This document shows positions 7,857 through 18,800 of a DNA stretch of 64,000 bases, piece after piece; positions within the stretch are counted from its first letter, which is position 1; each line of letters begins with the position of its first letter. Under the pieces are notes generated by a model, which did no database searches, was not told the origin of the DNA, and worked only from the letters and a program-made list of their open reading frames with translations. The position numbers and the translations under genes were made by a program. Origin of the DNA: Alistipes sp. (lineage in GTDB: Bacteria; Bacteroidota; Bacteroidia; Bacteroidales; Rikenellaceae); NCBI GenBank assembly GCA_017403125.1, contig JAFQOR010000029.1:28474-92473 (forward strand). The letters run 5' to 3'.

Positions 7857-7864
7857 CAAATATA
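7857..7864 (-). promoter_or_regulatory. -7 box TATATTTG for the ompH pair
   Basis: The minus-strand TATATTTG gives an expected start near 7850, about 23 nt before ATG 7827 and inside the 110-bp gap after bamA. Confidence 0.55.
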
Positions 7865-7943
7865 CGTAAATAAATTCAAATTTATTGCCAGCCACACCAT
7901 TTATATCGTAATATGTTGCCGCTACACGACAATAAGCGCTATT

Positions 7944-10499
7944 TTAGAACTGCTGTCCCATGACAAAGTGGAACTGCGAACCACTGGGCTTCGTATCGCC
8001 ATACGCAGGATCGAAACCATAACCCCAGTCGATACCAAGCATACCTACGATAGGCAGATAGAGGCGGACACCAAAGCCAGCCGAACGTTTAATCTTAAAT
8101 GGAGAGAACTCCTTCCAAGAGTTGAAACCATTACCCCCCTCCAAGAATGCAAGGACATATATCGACGAGTTGGGCTTCAAGATTACGGGGTAGCGCAACT
8201 CCATAGTGTACTTGTTGTAAGCAACAGAGTAGTAGTTCGACGGATCGAGAGCTCCATCCTCATAGCCTCGCATCGATATAATATCGACACCATAGATGTT
8301 ATAACCCGTCATACCGTCACCACCAATCTCGAAACGCTCGAAGGGCGACACCTTATCCTTGTTGTAGTGTCCGAGGTAACCCATCTCGGCACCGAGCATA
8401 AGCACCAGATTCTGGTTTGCCGACAACGGGAAGAACCAACGACCTTTGAGCAACCACTTATGGAACTCTATCCAACGATATCTATCCTGATCGGAGAGCT
8501 GCGTTGAGCTATAATCTTTGCCGTCCCAGAGCGAGAAGGGGGGCGTAGCCTGCACCGACAACGTGAACTCCGAACCCGAACGCGAGAAGAAGGGGGCATC
8601 AATCGACGAACGCTGCAACACCAACTTCAACGACAATGTGTTAGACACACCATCGCTCATGATAAACGAGTTCCAACCCTTCAAGCCATATCGCTGATAA
8701 CCAAGCTCGCCATAGAACGTAAAGTAGGGATCGGGCCACGTAAGACGCTTACCAAAACCTACGGCAAGACCCATCGAGCGATAGTACATCGTGGCAGACT
8801 GCGTAATGAAGTATGCGTTGTTCTGCTCCGAGATATATCCCGACACGGTGAACGAGTTGGGACGACGACCGCCAAGCCACGGATCCGTAAAGCTCAACGA
8901 GAGAGCCTTGTAGTAGGTGCCGTTGGTCTGACCCGAAATTGATAGACGCTGATTCTGTCCCGAAGGATAGGGTCGCCAAGCTCCTCGCTTGAAGAACTTC
9001 TTCATCGAGAGGTTGTTAAGCGTAATACCCACCGAACCTACGAATGTTCCCGAGCCCCAACCTCCGGCAATGTTAAATTGGTCTGACGCCTTCTCCTGCA
9101 AGGGCCAATTGATATCGACAAGCTCGTCGGACACGGGTTGAATATCGGGATAGATAGCCTGCTCGTCGAAGTGACCCATGCTCATAAGTGTACGCATGGT
9201 CTGCATCAAGAGCGCACGGTTGTACAACTCGCCGGGACGCACATAGAGCTCACGTCGAATAACCTCATCATCGACACGCATATTTCCCGAGATACCCACA
9301 TTGTTAATCGTAAAGGGCTTACCCTCATAGACGCGCACCTCGATATCCAAAGAATCGGGGCCTACGACAATCTCCGCAGGCTCGATTTGCGACAACAGAT
9401 AACCATTATTCTGGTAAAGTGACGATATGGACATCTCCTCCGGATTCTGCTCCTTACCGATACCGAGTCGCTTATGCATCGACTTCTTGTCGTAGAGGTC
9501 ACCGGGCTTCACACCGAACATCTGTTCGAGCTGCTCGGTAGTGTAAATCGAGTTACCCACCCACTTTACGTTGCGAATATAGTATTGGTTACCCTCGGCA
9601 AGTTTAATGTGTACACCAAGCTGTTTGTCGTCGATGTAATACACCGAGTCGCTAATGATGTTAGCATTACGATAGCCATGGGCATTATAGAAGTCGAGCA
9701 ACAACTCCTTATCTGCCTCGTAATCCTCCTCGATGAACTTTCGCTGCTTGAAGAAGTTGATACTTCGCTGATTTGTCTTCTTGAAGGTGCGACGCAGACG
9801 TTTATCGTCATAGGCATTATTACCCTCAAAGGTCACACTGCCAACCTTAATCTTCGGACCGCGGTCCACGATGAATGTCACATTAACACACTGCTCGTAG
9901 ATGGTATCGTTGTCAAGACGCACCTCAACTTCGCAAGTACGATAACCCTTCTTTGCAAAGTGATCCTTAATGAGGCGGATATTCTTGTCGATGACATAGT
10001 CCGAGAGCTCGGTATTGCGACGCAACTTCAACTCCTCGAACAGATCCTCGCGCTTACTCTTGCTCACGCCCTCGATATCCCATGTGAGGATACGAGCTCG
10101 CTCCTTCAAGAAGACCTCCAAATCCAACGAGTCGCCCTCGATAGTTGCACCTATCTGAATGTCGGAGAAGTAACGCGGGGTCCACAGACGTTGCATGGCA
10201 TTGGTGATAAACTTGCTGGGGAGGTAGAGAGAGTCGCCCTCCTGCAAGCCCGCCGAAGACTTCAAAATATCGTGATTAAGATACTTAACACCGTGGATAT
10301 TTACCTTACGAATGTAGTACAGCGTACCATCCCCCTCGCTCAAAATCGGGGCGTTGAGGTCGAAATCTGTGGAATCACTAATCTCGTTATATGTATCATC
10401 ACCGAGAGTGTAACGACCCGTCCTCTGTTGCGCCATGGCAACCGTAGAGGCAAACATTGTCACAATAACGGCGATTAACGTTAGTCTTATAAATCTCAT
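7944..10499 (-). CDS. bamA: BamA outer-membrane protein assembly factor
   Basis: 851 residues from ATG 10499, giving the signal peptide MRFIRLTLIAVIVTMFASTV; a TTG at 10505 is in frame but unlikely. BamA is the essential insertase for outer-membrane β-barrels. After the signal come about five POTRA domains (residues ~50-450, for example KVNIHGVKYLNHDIL, WDIEGVSKSKR, VTFEGNNAYDDKRLRR, VKWVGNSIYTTEQLEQ and VGISGNMRVDDEVIRR). The 16-strand barrel follows, with GGWGSGTFVG at its start, a conserved SMRGYED in the L6 region and a C-terminal strand ending in F. uppS lies 22 bp upstream and two OmpH genes downstream, the usual Bacteroidota envelope-biogenesis cluster. Confidence 0.95.
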   Translation of the reverse strand: MRFIRLTLIAVIVTMFASTVAMAQQRTGRYTLGDDTYNEISDSTDFDLNAPILSEGDGTLYYIRKVNIHGVKYLNHDILKSSAGLQEGDSLYLPSKFITNAMQRLWTPRYFSDIQIGATIEGDSLDLEVFLKERARILTWDIEGVSKSKREDLFEELKLRRNTELSDYVIDKNIRLIKDHFAKKGYRTCEVEVRLDNDTIYEQCVNVTFIVDRGPKIKVGSVTFEGNNAYDDKRLRRTFKKTNQRSINFFKQRKFIEEDYEADKELLLDFYNAHGYRNANIISDSVYYIDDKQLGVHIKLAEGNQYYIRNVKWVGNSIYTTEQLEQMFGVKPGDLYDKKSMHKRLGIGKEQNPEEMSISSLYQNNGYLLSQIEPAEIVVGPDSLDIEVRVYEGKPFTINNVGISGNMRVDDEVIRRELYVRPGELYNRALLMQTMRTLMSMGHFDEQAIYPDIQPVSDELVDINWPLQEKASDQFNIAGGWGSGTFVGSVGITLNNLSMKKFFKRGAWRPYPSGQNQRLSISGQTNGTYYKALSLSFTDPWLGGRRPNSFTVSGYISEQNNAYFITQSATMYYRSMGLAVGFGKRLTWPDPYFTFYGELGYQRYGLKGWNSFIMSDGVSNTLSLKLVLQRSSIDAPFFSRSGSEFTLSVQATPPFSLWDGKDYSSTQLSDQDRYRWIEFHKWLLKGRWFFPLSANQNLVLMLGAEMGYLGHYNKDKVSPFERFEIGGDGMTGYNIYGVDIISMRGYEDGALDPSNYYSVAYNKYTMELRYPVILKPNSSIYVLAFLEGGNGFNSWKEFSPFKIKRSAGFGVRLYLPIVGMLGIDWGYGFDPAYGDTKPSGSQFHFVMGQQF

Positions 10500-10521
10500 C
10501 TGCAATATATTGCGTTACTCG

Positions 10522-11244
10522 TTACTCTTCATCAGCTACAACTCCGTATCGTCGGTCGCGTTGAGCATATACCTCCAATGCCTTGTCGAACTGCGCCTCG
10601 TCAAAGTCGGGCCATAGCACCTCCGGGAAGTAGAACTCGGCGTAGCTCGCCTGCCACAACAAGAAGTTGCTCAATCGACACTCCCCACTCGTGCGTATTA
10701 TGAGGTCGGGGTCGGGCATAGAGCGCGTCATAAGATGCGCCGATATCACCTCCTCATCGATATCCTCATATCTGATCTCGCCTAACGACACCTTGCGCGC
10801 TATATCTCGCACGGCAAGCGTTATCTCGCTACGCGACGAGTAGTTGAAGGCGAGAACAAGCGTTAGGCGTGTTGCCTCTGCCGTGCTGCGCTCGATGTGG
10901 TCAATCATCTCACGTACCTTCGTCGAGAAACGGCTACGCTCACCCATTATCACAACACGCACACCCTGACTACACAACTCCTCTGCCTCGCTCATAACCG
11001 TCTTGCAAAAGAGCTCCATAATAGCATCAACCTCCGCTGCGGGACGACCCCAATTCTCGGTTGAAAAGGCATAGAGCGTAAGCCACTTGACACCATTACG
11101 CGCGGCAGCACGCACAACGGCACGCACCGAATCTACTCCGGCAATATGGCCCTCGTAACGCTCCTTGCCACGCTGCTTTGCCCAGCGGCCATTGCCATCC
11201 ATGATAATGGCAATATGTTGTGGTATAGCACTTAAACTACCCAT
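10522..11244 (-). CDS. uppS: Isoprenyl transferase (undecaprenyl diphosphate synthase)
   Basis: 240 residues from ATG 11244. It makes undecaprenyl diphosphate by cis-condensing isopentenyl units onto farnesyl diphosphate, supplying the lipid carrier for peptidoglycan and O-antigen. IAIIMDGNGRWAK (11-23) holds the catalytic Asp16 and diphosphate-binding Gly/Arg. TLYAFSTENWGRP is the substrate-binding segment and DLIIRTSGECRLSNF near the C-terminus the second conserved block. A box TACATTTG (11261-11254) lies so close that its transcript would have only about 3 nt of leader. bamA follows after 22 bp, so both are likely co-transcribed. Confidence 0.93.
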   Translation of the reverse strand: MGSLSAIPQHIAIIMDGNGRWAKQRGKERYEGHIAGVDSVRAVVRAAARNGVKWLTLYAFSTENWGRPAAEVDAIMELFCKTVMSEAEELCSQGVRVVIMGERSRFSTKVREMIDHIERSTAEATRLTLVLAFNYSSRSEITLAVRDIARKVSLGEIRYEDIDEEVISAHLMTRSMPDPDLIIRTSGECRLSNFLLWQASYAEFYFPEVLWPDFDEAQFDKALEVYAQRDRRYGVVADEE

Positions 11245-11390
11245 AATAGAACGCAAATGTAATCAATTTAATTTAGAATATGCAACACGTAAAACATAAA
11301 AATTCCTCGCACGTGCGCGAAACACGGCGTAAGCAACTGTGTTATACCGGTTTACACATTCGACAAAATATGGTGTCGGGCGCCTCAAAA

Positions 11391-12260
11391 TCAACGCTTA
11401 TCGATGCCCCACATCATCTTTTGTCTTAACGTATCGTAGAACGATTTATTATGCGGCAGAGCCAGAATTACACTTCGTGGTGCAAGTCCGAGACGTATTA
11501 TCGTGCCATCCTTGACTATACACGTGCGGTTATCTGCCGATAGGAATGCCTCGCCACCGCGGCTATTTATACGCATTGTCATCTCCACGTCGTCGGGAAC
11601 AACCAACGGGCGCATCGTAAGGTTATGTGGAGCTATGGGCGAGAGTACGATACAGCGGCAACGCGGGTCGATAACCGGACCGCCGGCGCTGAGCGAATAT
11701 GCCGTCGAGCCTGTGGGCGTAGATACAACGATGCCATCACCATGATACGTAGCCACCGCATTGCCATCGATACGTGTCTCGACCGAAACCATCATGGTGC
11801 CGTGACGATGTATTGCTATTTCGTTGAGAGCCATACCATTGAAGTTGTCATCAGCGCCCTCCATAACCTGTAACATTCGTCGCTCTTCGAAGTGCAACGT
11901 TCCCTTTGACAAGTGATCGAAAAGTGCCTCTATACCCTCGCCATCATCAACAGTAAGATAGCCCAAACGGCCACTGTTTATGCCGACAACCGGGATTCGA
12001 TAGTCGGGCAAGATGCCCACAGCTTCGAGTAGCGTGCCGTCGCCACCATAGGTTATCATCACATCCCCTCCCTTTGCCGAAGGTTTGTGCATATATATTT
12101 TATCCGAATCCACCGTTATCCCCGTAAGTTGCTCTATCGCAGACGCAAACTCCTCGTTAATGGTGTAGGTATAACCATATTGCTCGATGCATAGCAGCAA
12201 TCTGCGCAACTGCTCCGGACGATGTTTAACCTGCTTACGCGAAAAAAGTATTATGTTCAT
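11391..12260 (-). CDS. nadK: NAD kinase
   Basis: 289 residues. It phosphorylates NAD to NADP and is the only route to NADP in most bacteria. The hallmark GGDGT (72-76) carries the catalytic Asp74. GINSGRLGYL and the NE/GSTAYSLSAGGP blocks complete the fold, and a C-terminal β-sandwich follows. It is transcribed away from pdxJ across a 44-bp gap with overlapping promoters. uppS follows 146 bp later on the same strand. Confidence 0.94.
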   Translation of the reverse strand: MNIILFSRKQVKHRPEQLRRLLLCIEQYGYTYTINEEFASAIEQLTGITVDSDKIYMHKPSAKGGDVMITYGGDGTLLEAVGILPDYRIPVVGINSGRLGYLTVDDGEGIEALFDHLSKGTLHFEERRMLQVMEGADDNFNGMALNEIAIHRHGTMMVSVETRIDGNAVATYHGDGIVVSTPTGSTAYSLSAGGPVIDPRCRCIVLSPIAPHNLTMRPLVVPDDVEMTMRINSRGGEAFLSADNRTCIVKDGTIIRLGLAPRSVILALPHNKSFYDTLRQKMMWGIDKR

Positions 12261-12283
12261 GGTGACGAAATAAAAAAAAATCG

Positions 12284-12305
12284 TAACTTTGCTTTTGCAA
12301 AGATA
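12284..12305. promoter_or_regulatory. Overlapping divergent promoters of pdxJ and nadK
   Basis: TAACTTTG (plus, 12284-12291) would start pdxJ RNA near 12298, and TATCTTTG (minus, 12305-12298) would start nadK RNA near 12291. Together they form one imperfect palindrome: TAACTTTGC, four T residues, GCAAAGATA. Two polymerases could not occupy it at once. The pdxJ leader would be only 6 nt to ATG 12305 or 15 nt to ATG 12314. A second minus-strand box, TAATTTTG at 12325-12318, is an alternative for nadK. Confidence 0.6.
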
Positions 12306-12313
12306 TGAAAATT

Positions 12314-13048
12314 ATGACAAAATTAAGCGTTAATATCAATAAGATTGCCGTAGTGCGCAACTCGCGTGGCGGCAATATGCCCAATCTGTTGAAGGCAGCA
12401 CTCGACATCGAGGGTTTTGGTGCCGACGGTATAACAGTACATCCGCGCCCCGATGCTCGCCATATTCGTTACTCGGATGTGCGCGACTTGAAGGCAAATA
12501 TCGCCACCGAGCTTAACGTCGAGGGCAACCCTATTGAGAGCTTTTGCGAACTTGTCGAGGAGGTGCGACCCGCACAGGTAACACTCGTCCCCGATGCTCC
12601 CGACGCCATAACATCTTCGGCGGGTTGGGATACAATCAAGAATCGCGACTTTCTGGTTGCCATGTCTGAGCGCTTTCACCGCGCCGGCATACGTGTTTCG
12701 ATTTTTGTAGATCCGGTGGTTGAGATGGTTCGCGCCGCAAAGGATTGTGGAGCCGACCGCGTAGAGCTGTACACCGAGGCGTATGCATCGGGATATGCCT
12801 CTGACCGTGAGGCCGCTATCGCGCCCTATGTTGCCGCTGCCGAGGAGGCCCGTCGCATGGGTTTAGGTCTAAATGCAGGACACGATCTTAATACCGAGAA
12901 CCTACAATACTTCATCGAGCGCATACCTTGGGTCGATGAGGTATCGATAGGTCATGCTCTGATTAGCGATGCACTCTACTTGGGCTTGGAGAATACCGTA
13001 GCCCTATATCAGAACTGCATCAAGCGAGCACAGGAGAAGCAGGAGTAA
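12314..13048 (+). CDS. pdxJ: Pyridoxine 5'-phosphate synthase
   Basis: 244 residues from ATG 12314, which gives the family N-terminus [23 protein letters not shown] 12305 would add three residues. PdxJ condenses 1-deoxyxylulose 5-phosphate with 3-amino-2-oxopropyl phosphate to make vitamin B6 phosphate in the DXP-dependent pathway. The TIM barrel shows [15 protein letters not shown] (phosphate and substrate binding), ELYTEAYA, and the C-terminal [12 protein letters not shown] and [12 protein letters not shown] blocks. cca starts 5 bp after the stop, so the two are in one operon. Confidence 0.94.
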   Translation: MTKLSVNINKIAVVRNSRGGNMPNLLKAALDIEGFGADGITVHPRPDARHIRYSDVRDLKANIATELNVEGNPIESFCELVEEVRPAQVTLVPDAPDAITSSAGWDTIKNRDFLVAMSERFHRAGIRVSIFVDPVVEMVRAAKDCGADRVELYTEAYASGYASDREAAIAPYVAAAEEARRMGLGLNAGHDLNTENLQYFIERIPWVDEVSIGHALISDALYLGLENTVALYQNCIKRAQEKQE

Positions 13049-13053
13049 TAAAG

Positions 13054-14448
13054 ATGCCACTTAAAAAGCCTATTTTCAGACACATACAGCGCGTTGTAGA
13101 TCGCATGGGCGTCGAGGCCTATGTGGTCGGTGGTTACGTGCGCGACCACTATCTGCATCGACCATCGAGCGACGTCGATGTGGTGGTTGTGGGCAGTGGT
13201 GTTGCCGTTGCCGAGGAGTTGGCACGCGAGCTCGGCGTAAAGGTTAGCATCTTCAAAACCTATGGTACGGCGATGCTCAATTGGCACGGCATCGAGGTGG
13301 AGTTTGTGGGCGCTCGCCGCGAGAGCTACACCCCCGAGTCGCGTAACCCGCAGGTCGAGCCCGGAACATTACGCGACGACCAGTTGCGCCGCGACTTCAC
13401 GATAAATGCTATGGCATGGTCGCTAAATGGCGAAACCTTTGGCGAGCTTGTTGATCCCTTTGACGGCATGTACGACCTCGAAGACTGCATCATACGCACC
13501 CCGTGTGAACCCGATAAGACCTTCTCGGACGATCCCCTACGCATGATGCGTGCCGTGCGTTTTGCTTCGCAACTCGGATTCGATATCGACAACGAGACTT
13601 TCGATGGGATATGCCGCCAAGCATCTCGTATTCAGATTATTGCCAGGGAACGCATAGCCGTTGAGTTGAATAAAATCATGGCGTCACCCGCGCCCTCAAT
13701 AGGCTTGGAATTGATGCATAACGCAGGGCTATTGAAATATGTGTTGCCGGAGTTGGAGCGCATGGCCGGCGTCGAGCAGCGAGGCAAACATGCACACAAG
13801 GATAACTTCAAACATACATTAAAGGTCTTGGACAATGTTGCTAAACGTTCCAACGACCTATGGCTACGTTGGGCTGCCCTATTCCACGATATTGGCAAGC
13901 CACAGACCAAGGCCTACGATCCCAGAGCGGGATGGACATTCCATCAGCATGAGGCTGTCGGCTCGAAGATGGTGCCACAACTCTTTCGCCGCTTGAAGCT
14001 CCCTATGGGCGAGCCGATGCGTTTCGTGCAGAAGATGGTATTCCTGCACATGCGTCCGATAGTTCTATCCGAAGATGCCGTGACCGACTCGGCAGTACGT
14101 CGCTTGCTCTTCGAGGCGGGTGACGACGTAGAGAGCCTAATGACACTATGTGAGGCTGATATAACATCGGGCATAGACCGCAAAGTAATGCTCTTCCTGC
14201 ATAACTTCGAGCTCGTAAGAGCCAAGATGCACGACTTGGAGGAGAGGGATAGAGTGCGCAACTTCCAGCCGCCTATCACGGGTGACATCATCATGCGCAC
14301 CTATGACCTACCGCCATCGAGCGTCGTGGGTGAGATAAAGGAGGTTATCAAGAATGCCATCCTCGACGGTGTTATCCCCAACGACTATGATGCCGCCTAC
14401 GAGCTTATGGAGCAGGAGGCTGCACGGCGTGGCATAAAGCACAAATAA
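13054..14448 (+). CDS. cca: CCA-adding tRNA nucleotidyltransferase with HD domain
   Basis: 464 residues. It adds or repairs the 3'-CCA end of tRNAs. The N-terminal class II nucleotidyltransferase head has YVVGGYVRDHYLHRP (22-36) and the catalytic DVDVVV. FVGARRESYTPESR, RRDFTINAMAW and EDPLRMMRAVRF-like (DDPLRMMRAVRFASQLGF) blocks fix the ATP/CTP-specific family. A C-terminal HD phosphohydrolase domain (LFHDIGKP, HEAVGSKM) occurs in many bacterial enzymes and may have phosphatase activity. It sits between pdxJ (5 bp) and a membrane metallophosphoesterase (22 bp). Confidence 0.93.
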   Translation: MPLKKPIFRHIQRVVDRMGVEAYVVGGYVRDHYLHRPSSDVDVVVVGSGVAVAEELARELGVKVSIFKTYGTAMLNWHGIEVEFVGARRESYTPESRNPQVEPGTLRDDQLRRDFTINAMAWSLNGETFGELVDPFDGMYDLEDCIIRTPCEPDKTFSDDPLRMMRAVRFASQLGFDIDNETFDGICRQASRIQIIARERIAVELNKIMASPAPSIGLELMHNAGLLKYVLPELERMAGVEQRGKHAHKDNFKHTLKVLDNVAKRSNDLWLRWAALFHDIGKPQTKAYDPRAGWTFHQHEAVGSKMVPQLFRRLKLPMGEPMRFVQKMVFLHMRPIVLSEDAVTDSAVRRLLFEAGDDVESLMTLCEADITSGIDRKVMLFLHNFELVRAKMHDLEERDRVRNFQPPITGDIIMRTYDLPPSSVVGEIKEVIKNAILDGVIPNDYDAAYELMEQEAARRGIKHK

Positions 14449-14470
14449 GTAGCTTGTTTATAGTTAGGAT

Positions 14471-15568
14471 ATGATACTATATGCTCTATTGGCTCTTGCC
14501 ATCTATATAGGTGGCAACGCCTACATATTTTGGCATCTGCTACAAACCATGAGTTGCGCGCCACAGGGGCTACGCATACTCTTTATCATACTCTTCTGGT
14601 TTGCTGCCTTTGCGCTGTTTATCGCCCTCGGCCTACGCAACGTCGAGCTTCCGTCGTCTCTGCATCGAACACTGCATATCGTAGGCTCGGTGTGGTTGGT
14701 ATTTATACTATATATGGTATTGACTACCGCACTCTTCGACATTGTGCACCTTATCATCCCCACATTCCATGGCGGTGTGATGTATGCACTGTGTGCAACG
14801 GGATTACTGCTTTTTTGCGGATACATCAACTACCAACAACCAGACATCAAACACATCACTATCACAACCGAAAAGTTGGCAGATGGTGAACATCTGCGTG
14901 TTGTGGCAGTTAGCGACATACACCTCGGCTACGGCACAGGACGCGAGGCGTTGTCGAAATACGTGAAGCTTATAAATGGCGAAAGCCCCGACGCCGTAGT
15001 TATCGTAGGCGACCTTATAGACAACAGCATACGCCCCGTGGCAGAGGCACGTATGGAGGAGGTGCTATCCACCATAAATGCCCCACTGGGAGTATATATG
15101 GTCCCGGGCAACCACGAGTATATCAGCGGTCTTGCCAAGTGTGACGCCTATCTGCGGCACACCAACATACACCTATTGAGAGATAGTATCATCAAGTTGC
15201 CCCACAACATCGAGCTTATATGTCGTGACGACCGCACAAATCAGCACCGCAAGCCCCTCGAAGAGCTTGCATCAGAGGCTGATAACGAATCGTTTACCAT
15301 CGTTTTGGACCACCAACCCTACGATATTGCCACAAGCAACGCCTTGGGCATAGATTTGCACCTCTCGGGACATACGCACCACGGTCAGGTATGGCCTCTG
15401 AATATCATCACCGACCTGATGTATGACCAGAGCCATGGCTATCGCAAATGGAGCACCACACACGCCTACGTGTCGAGTGGCTTGTCGCTATGGGGACCTC
15501 CGTTCCGCATCGGCACCAAGAGCGATATGGCCGTTATCGACATCATCGGCACGGGCACTACCAAATAG
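14471..15568 (+). CDS. Membrane-anchored metallophosphoesterase
   Basis: 365 residues. Four hydrophobic segments (about 1-20, 33-55, 68-90 and 98-117) anchor the protein. A calcineurin-like phosphoesterase domain follows, with VSDIHLGYG, GDLIDNS, GNHEY and SGHTHHGQ, which together provide all the ligands of the two-metal site. Relatives include YaeI-type proteins and UDP-diacylglucosamine hydrolases, so a lipid or envelope phosphoester is a reasonable but unproven substrate. It is last in the pdxJ-cca transcription unit. Confidence 0.88.
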   Translation: MILYALLALAIYIGGNAYIFWHLLQTMSCAPQGLRILFIILFWFAAFALFIALGLRNVELPSSLHRTLHIVGSVWLVFILYMVLTTALFDIVHLIIPTFHGGVMYALCATGLLLFCGYINYQQPDIKHITITTEKLADGEHLRVVAVSDIHLGYGTGREALSKYVKLINGESPDAVVIVGDLIDNSIRPVAEARMEEVLSTINAPLGVYMVPGNHEYISGLAKCDAYLRHTNIHLLRDSIIKLPHNIELICRDDRTNQHRKPLEELASEADNESFTIVLDHQPYDIATSNALGIDLHLSGHTHHGQVWPLNIITDLMYDQSHGYRKWSTTHAYVSSGLSLWGPPFRIGTKSDMAVIDIIGTGTTK

Positions 15569-15858
15569 CATAAAATGCTTTTGGGGTCAGCACACAACAA
15601 TTCCCTCGATACTAAACCTTTACACGGGTACTATTTATAATACCCGTGCAGCTGTATAACACAGTTGTAGGGAGCGTGGGCAGACAATAGTATTCAAACA
15701 TTATTTAGGATTTGTTCGAGAATCCCACACTCACTCTGTTCAGTTGAGATGACATTCTGGTTTAACACGCCTAAACATAGATAACGCCCTATAATAAATA
15801 AGCGAGTGGATACCCAAGGGTACCCACTCGCCTTTAATAGAGTATGTTATCCTGCGCT
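15569..15858. other. Convergent intergenic gap with two hairpins
   Basis: Contains CACGGGTA (15623-15630) pairing with TACCCGTG (15641-15648), a possible plus-strand terminator without a T-run, and the ileS terminator at 15802-15831. Nothing coding is seen. Confidence 0.55.
15789..15831 (-). terminator. Terminator of ileS
   Basis: GCGAGTGGGTACC (minus, 15831-15819) pairs with GGTATCCACTCGC (15814-15802) with one mismatch. It is followed on the minus strand by TTATTTATTATAG. Confidence 0.75.
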
Positions 15859-18800
15859 TTATACGCGGGTAACGGCAATCTTCAACGGAGCCTCGTCGAG
15901 GTCCGAATCTATAACCTTCTCGCCGGCAGGTGCCTCCGATGTCTTAACCTCAACGGCAAGAGTCTGCTGTGCAATGTAGCCGGCAAAGCTCTCAACAGCA
16001 GCTACGGTCTGCTCCGTAGCCTCAATCTCGACGCGAATCTTATCGGTAACCTCGAAGCCCGAATCCTTACGGATGTTCTGAATGCGGTTTACCAACTCGC
16101 GGGCAACACCCTCACGACGCAACTCGTCGGTGATAGTGATGTCGAGTGCTACGGTAAGCTTACCCTCCGATGCAACCAACCAACCCGGCATATCCTCCGA
16201 CGTAATCTCGAAGTCGGCAGCCGTAGTGGTGAGTGCCTCGCCATCGATATTGAGGATAGTCTCGGCATCACTCTCCACAGCGGCAATATGCTCCTGTGTG
16301 AATGTTGCTACAAGGGCTGCAATCTGCTTCATATACTTGCCATACTTCGGACCCAAGGTCTTGAAGTTGGGCTTGATACGCTTGGTAATGATGCCCGTAG
16401 TATCCGAGATAAGCTCGATATCCTTGACATTAACCTCGTTCATAATGAGCTGACGCACAGCCTCAATGTGCTTTGCCATATCCTTGTCGAGCACCGGAAT
16501 AATAATCTTGTGCAGGGGCTGACGCACCTTGATATTCACCTTACGACGCAAGGCGAGTACCATAGACGATGTGCGCTGTGCCAACGACATCATGCGCTCC
16601 AAATCACCATCGATAAGGCTCTCATCTGCCTTGGGATAGGTTGCAAGATGCACACTCGAATCGCTATGACGACCACTCACGGCGTTCAAATCGCAGAAGA
16701 TGCGATCCGTGATAAACGGTGCGATAGGCGCTGCCAACATTGCAACGCTCTCCAAACAGGTATAGAGAGTTTGGTATGCCGCCAACTTATCCTTGCTCAA
16801 CTCGCCACCCCAGAAACGCTTACGGTTGAGGCGGACATACCAGTTCGACAGGTTCTCATTGACAAACTGGTCAATGCGTCGTGCCGCAGGCGTAGGATCG
16901 TAATCCTCCAACGAGGCGGTGACATCACGAATCATAGAGTTAAGCTCGGACAATATCCAACGGTCAATCTCTGGTCGCTCCGAAACAGGGATCTCCTCCT
17001 CGCGTCCCGTAAAGCCATCGATATTGGCATAGAGAGCAAAGAACGAGTATGTATTATAAAGCGTGCCGAAGAACTTACGACGACACTCATCAACGCCATC
17101 GACGTCAAATTTGAGGTTGTCCCAAGGCTGCGAGTTAGATATCATATACCAACGTGTGGCATCGGCACCATACTTCTTCAACACCTCGAACGGATTGACG
17201 GCATTGCCCAAACGCTTCGACATCTTGTTACCATTCTTGTCGAGCACCAAACCGTTAGAGATAATGTTCTTGAAGGCAACAGAGTCGAACAACATCACGG
17301 CAATTGCATGCAACGTATAGAACCATCCTCGTGTCTGATCAACACCCTCGGCAATAAAGTCCGCAGGATATACCTCCTCAAATCCCTCCTTCGCCTCGAA
17401 GGGGTAGTGCACCTGTGCATAGGGCATAGCTCCCGAGTCAAACCATACGTCGATAAGGTCGCTCTCGCGCTTCATGGGCTCGCCCTTCGACGAGAGAAGG
17501 ATGATATTATCGACATAGGGACGGTGAAGGTCGATATTCGCGGTAGAGTAGTTCTCCTTCGACATATCTCCCACCTTGAAATTTTTGTAGGGGTTCTCCT
17601 TCATTACGCCAGCAGCTACCGCCTTCTCAATCTCGGAGATAAGCTCCTCGACCGAGCCTATACACTTCAACTCCGAGCGATCCTCCGTAGCCCAGATAGG
17701 AAGTGGTGTGCCCCAGAAACGTGAACGCGACAAGTTCCAGTCGTTGATATTTTCGAGCCACTTGCCAAAGCGTCCCGTACCTGTTGATTCGGGCTTCCAA
17801 TAGATGCTCTTGTTTAGCTCCATCATGCGCTCACGGAGTGCCGTAGTGCGTATAAACCACGAATCCAAAGGATAGTACAACACAGGCTTATCGGTACGCC
17901 AGCAGTGGGGATAGTTGTGCGTATGTTTCTCGATTTTGAAGACCTTGTTAGACTCTTTGAGCTTTATCGAGATGTAGATATCGAGATTCTCGGCAGCAGC
18001 GGCAGCCTTCTCGTCGTAGCGGCCATCAACCGTAAACTGCGGGTCGTAGGCATTCTTCACAAAGCGACCCTCATACTCGTTATATGCCTCCTCGACGCAC
18101 TCGTTACAGAACTTCTCATCGAGCTCCTCACGAAGATAGAACTTACCTGTGAAATCGACCATAGGACGTGTCTCACCACGCTTGTTAATCATGAACAGCG
18201 AGGGGATACCTGCCTGACGCGCCACGAAGGCATCGTCGGCACCAAACGTAGGTGCAATATGCACGATACCCGTACCATCCTCAACGGTAACATAGTCACC
18301 CAAAATTACGCGGAACGCCTTGCCCGCAGCCTCGCACCAATTACCCTGCTCGTCGGCCTCGACAGGCTTAACCCACGGCAAGAGTTGCTCGTAGTGCATG
18401 CCCTCCAACTCCGTACCCTTCCACTTGCCAACAACCTCAAACGGGATGAGCTTGTCACCAGCCTTATACTCGTCGAGAGCTATGCCCTCTGCCTTCTTGT
18501 TGAAGATAGAGAACAACAGAGGCTCTGCAACAACGGCAGTAATCTTCTCCGAGGTATAGGGGTTGTAGCTGCGTACGGCAACATAGTCATACTTGGGACC
18601 AACGCAGAGCGCCGTATTCGAGGGCAACGTCCACGGTGTGGTAGTCCATGCCAAGAATACGGGAGTTCCCCATCCCTCCATCTCGGGCTTGGGCTCCAAA
18701 ATGCGGAACTGCGCAGTACATGTAGTATCCTTAACATCACGATAACAGCCGGGCTGATTAAGCTCATGAGTCGAAAGACCCGTACCCGCAGCGGGCGAAT

